From Zingiber officinale (lineage: Eukaryota; Streptophyta; Magnoliopsida; Zingiberales; Zingiberaceae): a DNA stretch of 64,000 nucleotides. Where the stretch lies: assembly GCF_018446385.1 (NCBI RefSeq), contig NC_056002.1, positions 5,505,474 to 5,569,473 of the forward strand, given 5' to 3'. Positions 56,597 to 64,000 of the stretch are shown here, in pieces; positions within the stretch are counted from its first letter, which is position 1; each line of letters begins with the position of its first letter. Under the pieces are notes generated by a model, which did no database searches, was not told the origin of the DNA, and saw only the letters and a program-made list of their open reading frames with translations. Position numbers and translations under genes: made by a program.

Positions 56597-57122
56597 AGTC
56601 CCTACGTCATATTCTCACTCCCTGCATGCAAACTTTTCTTTGCTTCAACTCCCTTCCAACTCCCTAATGCACACTGATTTACCTATTTGCCCTCATTTTT
56701 TTATAAAAAAAATAAAAAATGAGGTATAATTACTCCTAAATGCAATACATGTAAACTAGAATCTAGTATATTTTATATCAAATTGAATATGATTCTTTTT
56801 TCGCTTAACCAATCGATTTATATACTCGATTCTAGTTAAATGATGTTAATTTAGGAGAAATTATATCATTATTTTTACCTAAATTCAACACTATTTAACT
56901 GAATCGAGTATATCAATAGATTGATTAGACAAAAAAAGAGTTATGCTCAATTTGATATAAAATATGCTAAATTCTAGTTTAAATGTGCTAAATTTAAATG
57001 AATTATACCTCATTTTAGACTTTTTGTACTTAAAAAAATAAGGACAATTAGGTAAATCGGTGTGCATTAGGAGGTTGTAGGGAATTGAAGTAAAGAAAAG
57101 TTTGCATGTACAAAGTGGGACT
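56597..57122. mobile_element. Foldback MITE
   Basis: Long inverted arms: AGTCCC...CATGCAAACTTTTCTTTGCTTC...CCTAATGCACACTGATTTACC (56597-56700) pairs with its complement at about 57045-57122. A shorter inner inverted repeat (AGAATCTAGTATATTTTATATC) lies around 56757-56975. It has no coding capacity and the TSD is not clear. Confidence 0.6.
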
Positions 57123-57708
57123 AAGGGTACATTTGGTTCAAGTTATCATGTATAACCTTAGTTATATGATTATCAAGTAATCACATAATTAAAGTTATGA
57201 GAAATAAAATATAACCAAATGTTGTTTGGTTAAACCTAGGTAATACAGCAAACAAATGTTTGTTTGAAGGTTTTAATGAATAACCTAGTTTATTATTTTA
57301 CTATATTACCCTTAATTACAAAACCAACTATATATATTATTATTATTATTTATTATTATTATTATTATTTTAAACTCTACGTTTTTTCTATTTTTCTTTT
57401 TTCATGTTTTTCTTTATTTTTATGTTATTTTTTATTTATTTTATTTTTTTTCTTTTCATTTTTTTTGTTTTTAAATTTTTTAAATTTGTGTACGTTGTTT
57501 TATTTTTTAAATTTTTTTATTATTTTTATTTTTATTTTTTCCTTTTTTATATATTTTTTTACATTTTTTATTACATTTCACGTTTTTAAATTTTTTTTAC
57601 ATCTTTTCTATTTTTTATTTTTTATGTTTTTTTTTAAATTTTTTTCATTTTTACTTATTTTTAAAAATTTTTATGTTTTTTCTATTTTTTATTTTTTAAA
57701 AAAAAATT
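57123..57708. repeat. Partial MITE and T-rich low-complexity tract
   Basis: 57125 starts GGGTACATTTGGTTCAAG, like a Tourist-type MITE end. 57330-57705 is almost pure T/A with TTA and TTTTTA runs. The 152-residue Phe/Ile/Leu-rich ORF is an artefact of this tract. Confidence 0.55.
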
Positions 57709-58349
57709 TGATCCGGCAGTAAGAATGGGGGACCCACTTCCTGAAGGGTCTTAGCTTGAGAACCGATGAAGGGCTGACTAAGCGGTTAATGGCCGAGCCG
57801 ATCAGCCGGGTTGGTCCGAGCGGAGTTAGAGATAACCCATCCATGGGGTTGGGTGTCCGACGCCAAGGCAGGAGGATCGAAGGGCCGACCGGGAGCCCGA
57901 ACGGCAGGGGCCAAAGAGCCGAGCGGGCAACCCGCCCGGACAAAATAAGGGCGAGGGGACAAAAAGGTGGCCGAGCGGCCTATGCGCTCGGCTCGGGATA
58001 TAAGTACGTTCGATGATTGTGGCATGAGAGCTCTTCGATCGTCTCCAAGTCTTAAAAATAAATTCCTATCCTAAGTAAACACCTAGTGCTAGTCTTGCTC
58101 CGGCATGGCCCTTCCGATGCCTCAGACTTTCTAAGAAAAAATTAGAGATGTGGTGGAGTGAAATACATCGTTGATGAGGAAAATTATAAATATTCCTAAC
58201 TCCCATTAGGATGAGATGAGATCCTCTGTTCCACTTTTTCGGAACAGATCACATTAGATTATAAATCCGGAGGACACCTCCCCGGCGTGTACCCGGATCC
58301 AGCAGAGAGCGCCACGCTCAGCTGGCATCCACCCACTTTTTGTCGGACA
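57709..58349 (+). repeat. Tat 5' LTR
   Basis: It begins TGATCCGGCAG right after the T-rich tract and ends ...TGTCGGACA, seven bases before the PBS. It is GC-rich in U3, with a TATA box GATATAAG at 57997-58004. The limits are inferred from the TG/CA rule and the PBS, because the second LTR is not visible. Confidence 0.65.
57997..58004 (+). promoter_or_regulatory. Tat LTR TATA box
   Basis: GATATAAG within CTCGGGATATAAGTACG. It is followed within 40 bp by a composition change to the R/U5 region. Confidence 0.5.
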
Positions 58350-58356
58350 GATCAAA

Positions 58357-58376
58357 TTGGCGCCGTCGTGGGAACG
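58357..58376 (+). other. Tat primer-binding site
   Basis: TTGGCGCCGTCGTGGGAACG just downstream of the LTR. TGGCGCCGT(T/C)G is the common primer-binding sequence of plant Tat/Athila Gypsy elements. Confidence 0.75.
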
Positions 58377-58398
58377 CTCCTCGCATCCGGACGGAGAC

Positions 58399-59870
58399 AA
58401 TGGACGCAGGGCCGACGACAACACACGGTGACGCTACCGTAAGAAGGAGCTCGACGCCCTTATTGAGGCAAGAGCGGCAAAAATCATGGAGCAACAAAAG
58501 AACGCGCTAGCCGAGCGGTTAGCACAACAGGCAACTTCGGCGTCAGGTGGCCGAGCGGCGGAGCAAGACCGACCGGAGCAATACTCCACATGGGCGCAGA
58601 ATAAAGGTTAGACCGGCACTCCAGGGAATGCACCTCCCGCCCCTATTCCGCTTCATCGGGCATTATTCCAGACTCCGTCCGAGCTGGCACAGGCCAATCA
58701 AGGGTCATCAGATGAAGCGCCCGTACGGGATGCTATGAAGGCTAAGCAATGGAACAACGGACCCGGATGATCATCCGGGTAAGTTCGATAATGACCACAC
58801 TCCATCAATATACGATGGAGTAAAGTGTAGAGTTTTCCTTACCACCTCTCTGGATCGGCCAACGGTGGTTTCAAGGTTCTGGGACGGATCCATCACGAGC
58901 TTCAAGGAATTCCGAACGGCCTTCCTCCACCACTTCGCCAGTAGTCGGCGTTATCAAAAGACAAGTGTCAGCTTATTCGCCATCAAGCAAGAGCCGAGAG
59001 AATCGCTTCGAGGCTATATTCAGCGATTCAACCAAGTGGCGATGGATATTCCAACGGCCACATCGGAGACGATGATGAATGCCTTCACACAAGGCCTTGT
59101 GGATGGGGACTTCTTCCGGTCGCTCATCCGAAAGCCGCCCCGAGATTATGATCACATGCTACATCGGGCCAACGAATATATAAATGTGGAAGAAGCGCAA
59201 GCCGCTCGGAAAAAGGAAACTCCAGCCGAGCGCGCACCTGTTCATGCCGAGCGGAAACAGCACACCGCTCAGCAGCCACCCAGAGGACCGAGGGCCGAAG
59301 CAATTCGATCCCCTCACGTCAGATCGCACGTACAAGAAGTGGCTGCCGCTCGGCCCAAGCCAAAGAAGAGGTGGACCCCTATGTTCTGCAAATTCCACCA
59401 GACGGATACGCACAACACGAGGGATTGCCGAAGCCTTCCCTTTGTGTCCAATCCTGTTCCCAGGAAAGCCGAACGACGGTCGCCTCCCATCGACAGGAGA
59501 CGTAGGACTCATGAAGCTGACCGGACCCGCACCGAGGGGCGACATCAGCAGACACCCGATCGGCACCGATCCCCGAGGCAGGAGAATCGCCGGGCGTCCA
59601 GAGAACGGTCACGACCGTCCGCTCGGGAGGAGGAAAATAGGAGCAATACTTCCCGGGGCGAGATCAACGTTATTGCTGGTGGGCCGACCGGAGGAGATTC
59701 CAACCGAGCCAGAAAGGCGGGCGTCCGGCAGCTGCAGATCCACGCAATCGGCTGCAGCCAAGAGCGGGCAAATGGGCCGGAAATCACTTTCGGACCCGGG
59801 GACTTAGAAGGAGTAGAAGTGCCCCACGACGACGCGCTGCTCATTAAAGCGGTAATAGCAAATTACACCA
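58399..59870 (+). pseudogene. Tat gag
   Basis: ATG 58399 opens a short frame. The gag N-terminal coil (KELDALIEARAAKIMEQQ) is in the next frame at about 58445. The core gag domain is in the 58865 frame (SFKEFRTAFLHHFASSRR ... QEPRESLRGYIQRFNQVA), followed by a basic linker. A zinc-knuckle-like CKFHQTDTHNTRDC (C-x2-H-x5-H-x4-C, near 59390) is typical of Tat gag. A very Arg/Glu-rich tail leads to the protease. The N-terminal frame changes show inactivation. Gag would form particles and bind the element RNA. Confidence 0.8.
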
Positions 59871-60187
59871 TTCACCGCATATTTGTTGACACAGGGAGCT
59901 CGGTCAACATCATATTTAAGAAGGCGTTCGATCAGCTGCAAATTGATCGAGCCGAGCTGCTGCCCATGACAACCCCGCTCTACGGGTTTACGGGCAACGA
60001 AGTTCAGCCGGTCGGACAAATCCGGCTGGCCACCTCGCTGGGAGAAGAGCCGCCAGAGGACCGGGACAATAAACTTCGTGGTGGTCGACTCTCCTCATCC
60101 TACAACGTCATTTTGGGACGACCGGCGAATTCCGAGCGGTTGTCTCAACCTTCCACGAAGATGAAGTTCCCGTGGAGGACAAAGTAG
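59871..60187 (+). pseudogene. Tat aspartic protease
   Basis: Within the same ORF as gag. IFVDTGSSVNIIFKKAF has the catalytic DTGSS (D codon at 59890). YGFTGNEVQPVGQIRLA follows, as in retroviral-type proteases. Frameshifts near 60050-60100 and 60165 scramble the C-terminal part (the frame ends at 60187). Confidence 0.8.
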
Positions 60188-60231
60188 GAGAAGTGCGGGA
60201 GATCAGCTAGCATTGGCGGTGCTATATAGAG

Positions 60232-61350
60232 ATGATCCGAGCAGAAGCTTGTTCCGCTCGGAAGGCGCCCCGAATTGAGGTACACGCCATAACCGAGAAG
60301 CCTCCTGCTTTAATTTATGATGAAAAGGAGGAAGTCCAGATCCATCCGACCCGATCGGAGGCCACGACTTTTATCGCCTCTGATCTGGGGAAGGAACAGA
60401 AGGAGAAGCTGATTCAATGCCTCCAACGAAATCATGATGTCTTCGTTTGGTCGACACATGAGTTACCTGGAATTTCGCCGAGCCTAGCGCAGCATGAATT
60501 GCATGTCCGACCGGACGCTCGGCCAGTGAAGCAGAGAAAAAGGGACTTCAGCGCCGAGCAGAATGCCATTATCCGGGCGGAGGTGGAAAAACTTCTGAAG
60601 GCCGGCCACATACGCGAGGTGCAGTTCCCGAGCTGGCTGGCCAACGTAGTCTTGGTCTCCAAGCCGGGCGGCAAGTGGAGGGTCTGCATCGACTTTCGAG
60701 ATTTAAACAAGGCATGCCCCAAGGATTTTTATCCTCTGCCCCGGATAGATCAGTTGGTGGACTCCACGGCCGGCTGCGAACTAATTTGCATGCTTGATGC
60801 TTACCAAGGATATCATCAAGTACCGCTCGCCCGAGAAGACCAAGAAAAAGTAAGCTTCGTAACGGCTGACGGCACATATTGTTACAATGTGATGCCGTTC
60901 GGATTGAAGAATGCCGGAGCCACCTATCAAAGCTTGATGAACAAGGTTTTCAAGGAGCAGATCGGGCGGAATCTAGAAGTTTATGTGGACGACATTCTTA
61001 TCAAATCCGTCCGAGTGGCCGATCTTTTCAAGGATATGGAAGAAACCTTCCGAACGCTGCGCAAATATGGAGTCAAACTAAACCCCCAAAAGTGCCTGTT
61101 CGGAGCCAAAGGAGGGCGTTTTCTGGGGTATATAGTGACCGAGCGGGGAATTGAAGCAAATCCCAGCAAGATTAAAGCACTGCAAGACATGCCGCCCCCA
61201 AGAAATACAAGAGAAGTGCAAAGGTTGACCGGTCGGATAACCGCTCTATCGAGATTCATCTCCAGAACCGCCGAGCTGCCATTCTTCAAGATCTCCAAGG
61301 CTACTAAATTCAGTGGGATGAAGAATGTGACCGAGCATTTGAAGAGTTGA
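60232..61350 (+). pseudogene. Tat reverse transcriptase
   Basis: 372 codons with HELPGISPSLAQHEL, the RT fingers/palm motifs VLVSKPGGKWRVCIDFRDLN and VMPFGLKNAGATYQ, and the catalytic VYVDDIL (YVDD at 60982-60993). GRFLGYIVTERGI and the thumb region follow. A one-base shift near 61310 cuts the frame before the RNase H connection (WDEECDRAFEELK reads in the next frame). All catalytic Asp residues are present, so the RT core is the best-preserved part of the element. Confidence 0.9.
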
Positions 61351-62393
61351 AGACATATCTTAATTCTCTACCAGTGTTAGCCGATCTGGGGTGAGTCACT
61401 TTATATGTATCCATCGTCAATCGAACATCTGTAGGCTCGACTTGTGAGGGCGAACGAAGAAAGTATTTTCTAAGCCACATTTTAAAAGATGCTGAATCTC
61501 GTTACACTGGGCTTGAGAAGTTGGCCTTTGCTTTAGTTCTAGCCGCTCGGCGCCTGCGACCGTATTTCTTGGCTCATACCATTATTGTCCGGACGAACAG
61601 TCCACTTGGAAGAGTGCTGTTGAATCCAGAAGCGTCCGGACGGCTTATCAAGTGGACGACAGAATTGAGTGAATTTGACATCCAATATCAGCCCCGCTCG
61701 GCGATTAAAGCCCAATCCTTGGCTGATTTTGTGACCGAAGTGCAAAGGCCAGAGCCGGAAGCTATGTGGAGAATATATGTGGATGGATCCTCCACTCGGC
61801 TTGGAAGTGGGATCGGAATATTACTACTCTCACCTCATGAAGAAAAGATGCACCTATCCGTCCGGCTAGATTACAAAGCTACTAACAATGAAGCAGAGTA
61901 TGAGGCCCTCATAGCCGGATTGCAGGCAGCTCGGGTGACACTCTATTCTGATTCACAGTTGGCCGCTCAGCAACTTTCCGGCACCTTTGAAATCAACTGT
62001 GTTCGGCTCAAACTCTACGCTGAGGCCTTTGAAAAACTCAAAGTTACTTTCCGAGAGGTGCTTATTCAGAAGATCCCCCGAACGGAGAACCAGGCTGCCG
62101 ATGAGTTAGCCAAACTAGCGAGCTCAATAACGCCGGTCGCCGTTCAGCAACCAATTGAAAAAATGCTACTGGTGGCGCATGTCGACCGAATGCAAGGCCT
62201 CGCATTTCCAAGTGACTGGAGGACACCTATTATACAATTCCTCCGTTCGGGCACCACACCATCCGATGAATATGTAGCCCGGCTCCTCAGAAGAAGAGCC
62301 GGTCGGTTCACACTCATCGGAGATCAGCTTTACAAGAAAGCTTTCTCGCGCCCTTTGCTGAAATGTGTAAGCTCGGAGGACTCATCCTCCTGA
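61351..62393 (+). pseudogene. Tat RNase H (two domains)
   Basis: After a stop in the connection, 61521 onward encodes the end of the first RNase H (LEKLAFALVLAARRLRPYF ... FDIQYQPRSAIKAQSLADF). A second, Tat-specific RNase H follows: WRIYVDGSS (first Asp), NNEAEYEAL (Glu), LYSDSQLAAQQLSG (Asp) and ENQAADELAKLAS (last Asp). Seven or so residues seem to be missing between LQAAR and VTLYSD. The first domain lost its N-terminal Asp region to frameshift and stop (about 61380-61500). RNase H removes the RNA strand during cDNA synthesis. Confidence 0.85.
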
Positions 62394-63391
62394 AGTACAT
62401 CAAGGATCATGGGGGTCATCCAGGCGGACGTTCGCTAGCCGAAGATTCTCTTGGCGGATACTTTGGCCAACTTTCAAAGCGGATGTCGCTCGGACGAGAT
62501 TCACATGCCTTTCCCGCCAAGTATCACAAACTTCCCACCGACCGGCAGAGGAGATGAAGGCATCAACCATCTCATGTCCGTTCGATCAATGGGGAATGGA
62601 TATTGTGGGTCCATTTCCGATGGCGGCCGGGCAGAGGAAATTTTACTAGTGGCGGTAGACTATTTCTCCAAGTGGGTGGAGGCCGAGCCACTAGCCAGGA
62701 TTAGTTAAAAAATTCATCCGCAACACATCATTTGTCGGTTCGGCATCCCTCGCCGACTAGTGTCCGACAACAGGCGGCAGTTCACGGGGAAGATGTTAGA
62801 GGATTGGTGCAAAAGCTACGGCATTGAGCAACATTTCACGTCCGTGGCCTATCCTCGAGCAACGGTCAAGCTGAAGTCGCCAACTGGGCTCGGCTAGACC
62901 ATTTGGGAGGGAGTTGGCCGGATGAAGTGCCGAGCGTCTTGTGGGCTATCCAAACGACGCCAAAAGAAGGGACGGGAGTCACACCGTTCCATTTGGTATA
63001 TGGCGGTGAGGCTGTCATACCGGTCGAAGTCGGCGTTGAGTCAGCCAGGATCCAGAACTATGATGATGACAACACCGAATGAAGAAACATGGAGCTGGAC
63101 TTGGTAGAAGAGGAGAGGGCAAAGGCGTCCGTTCGGCTGATGGCATACCGTCAGCGGATGAAGCAAAACTACAACCGGCGCGTAATTCCCAGATCGTTCC
63201 AAGTCGGCGATCTTGTCTGGAAGAAAGTCAAGCCGGTCGGCGACGTCGGCAAGCTTGAAGCTCCATGGGCAGGCCCTTTCAAAATCATCGAAAAGCTCCG
63301 CTCGGGCGCGTATTATCTGGAGGATGAGGACGGACGGCAGCTAGATAGGCCGTGGAGCGCGAACCACCTCCAGCCTTACCGGGCGGGGTGA
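62394..63391 (+). pseudogene. Tat integrase
   Basis: Pieces in several frames: GHPGGRSLA of the H2C2 zinc finger (about 62410), WGMDIVGPF (first Asp about 62599), LVAVDYFSKWVEAEPLA, VSDN (second Asp about 62764), GQAEVAN (Glu about 62872) and TPFHLVYGGEAV. A clean C-terminal frame (63089-63391) contains RQRMKQNYNRRVIPRSF, GDLVWKKVKP and ANHLQPYRAG then stop. The D,D,E residues are present but spread over frames. The same C-terminal pattern appears on the minus strand at 8766-9020, showing a related older element. Confidence 0.85.
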
Positions 63392-63394
63392 AAG

Positions 63395-64000
63395 GTGTAT
63401 CACTGTAAATCACCCTGTGTATTTCATTTTTCGACTAAATACTTGAAATGCAGAGATGAAAAGTCAAAAGAGCGAATATAAGGCATTATCATCGTAAACC
63501 GAAGGCCCCCGAGCCGATCGGCCGGGAGGTTTGTATCCGAGCCGGGAGCTCGAACCCGAAGACCCCAGGCCGTTCGGCCGGGCTGCGTATAGAATAAAAG
63601 CAGCATTCGAAATCGAAGACCCCGAGCAGTTCGGCCGGGCTGCATACTAGTGTGGCAGGAAGGAAACCAAAGCCCTGCGCTGCTCAGGATGATAGAGGGA
63701 GGTTATTGCCTGGAGCGAAGGCCGGAGCCGGTCGGCCGGAGGTATACGGATCAAATTGGCGCCAAACGCTCTAAAAACGGAAGCCCCGTACCATTCGGAC
63801 GGATATAAATTATCCGAGCCAAAATGCTCGGAGCAGACCCTGAGTCGTTCGGCCAGGAGTACGTTCTTGGGTAAAAGGGGCATAGGGATTATCCGAGCCA
63901 AGCACCCGAATAGTGAAAGCCTCCCTGCCGATCAGGTTCGCAAGCGAATGACCCGTGCTGTTCGGCCGAGCATAAATATTGTTCAAGCGCGGGATATGAA
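63395..64000 (+). repeat. Tat 3' tandem-repeat region
   Basis: Degenerate ~60-70-bp units built on CCCCGAGC(C/A)GTTCGGCCGGGCTGC, each followed by an A/T-richer spacer. At least seven units reach the window end. GGATCAAATTGGCGCC, a PBS-like string, occurs within it at about 63739. No gene; minus-strand ORFs are translations of the repeat. Confidence 0.7.

Larger units (their letters stand above)
57709..64000 (+). mobile_element. Ty3/Gypsy Tat-type LTR retrotransposon (right end outside window)
   Basis: The order on the plus strand is LTR (about 57709-58349), primer-binding site, gag, protease, RT, RNase H, a second RNase H, integrase and a 3' tandem-repeat region. A second RNase H between the RT/RNase H and integrase, and a PBS of the TTGGCGCCGTC type, are hallmarks of the Tat lineage. 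gag-pol is broken by frameshifts at about 58450-58800, 60050-60200, 61310, 62390 and 62710-63080. The element is therefore inactive but still easy to read, younger than the remnant at 8766-9510. The 3' LTR is not in the window. Confidence 0.88.

Noticed and set aside
57264..57722. 152-codon Phe/Leu/Ile-rich ORF looking like a membrane protein
   Set aside because: It is the translation of a T/A low-complexity tract; overlapping frames give the same kind of sequence and there is no splice, start or family support.
63424..63901. Minus-strand ORFs with PGRTA-type repeats
   Set aside because: They are translations of the Tat 3' minisatellite.
1..64000. An intact tRNA, rRNA or organelle insertion
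   Set aside because: No cloverleaf with proper anticodon and T-loop and no rRNA or organelle gene stretch was recognised by eye; a dedicated tRNA scan was not possible.

Overview
The window is plant nuclear DNA, almost certainly from a monocot. Some repeat styles recall Zingiberales, but that is only an impression. Coding potential lies in short, intron-split pieces with GT/AG borders, and most of the sequence is nested transposable elements with recognisable termini and target-site duplications (TSDs). I see no bacterial, phage, CRISPR or intact rRNA/tRNA signals. No complete, intact host gene was found.

Left part (1-10.8 kb): a plus-oriented LTR-like sequence runs off the left edge. It is split by a gag-only LTR retrotransposon on the minus strand (1232-5518, TSD CTCAA) and by a Pack-MULE (5615-7418, 9-bp TSD TCTTCCTTT). 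The Pack-MULE carries part of a PWWP-domain gene, and a 515-bp piece of that capture is duplicated inside it. Then come a minisatellite, a decayed minus-strand Ty3/Gypsy (Tat-like) integrase and a broken exon of unknown identity.

Middle left (12.2-27.5 kb): one minus-strand RRM gene of the RBPMS/scw1/nuclear-speckle-RNA-binding-like type. Exon 1 (27507-26847) is interrupted by a 533-bp hAT MITE. Intron 1 holds an 11.7-kb Ty1/Copia element (14137-25811). The later exons lie at 13.7-12.2 kb. The Copia element is long because its RT-RNase H segment forms a tandem array of about ten degenerate ~0.8-kb units (14650-22310), the most unusual structure here.

Middle right (28-44 kb): a foldback element built of ~300-bp palindromic units is interrupted by a hAT transposon with a decayed transposase (28364-32799). 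Next is a CACTA element inserted in what looks like a short host exon. Its right half plus 116 bp of host flank has been amplified to four near-identical 1,499-bp tandem copies (37553-43548).

Right part (44-64 kb): retroelement scraps, MITEs, a two-exon start of a WIYLD-domain gene, minisatellites, a pyrimidine-rich leader with hairpins, and a plus-strand Ty3/Gypsy Tat-type element. That element has LTR, PBS, gag, protease, RT, two RNase H domains, integrase and a 3' minisatellite. It is frameshifted in several places and runs off the right edge.
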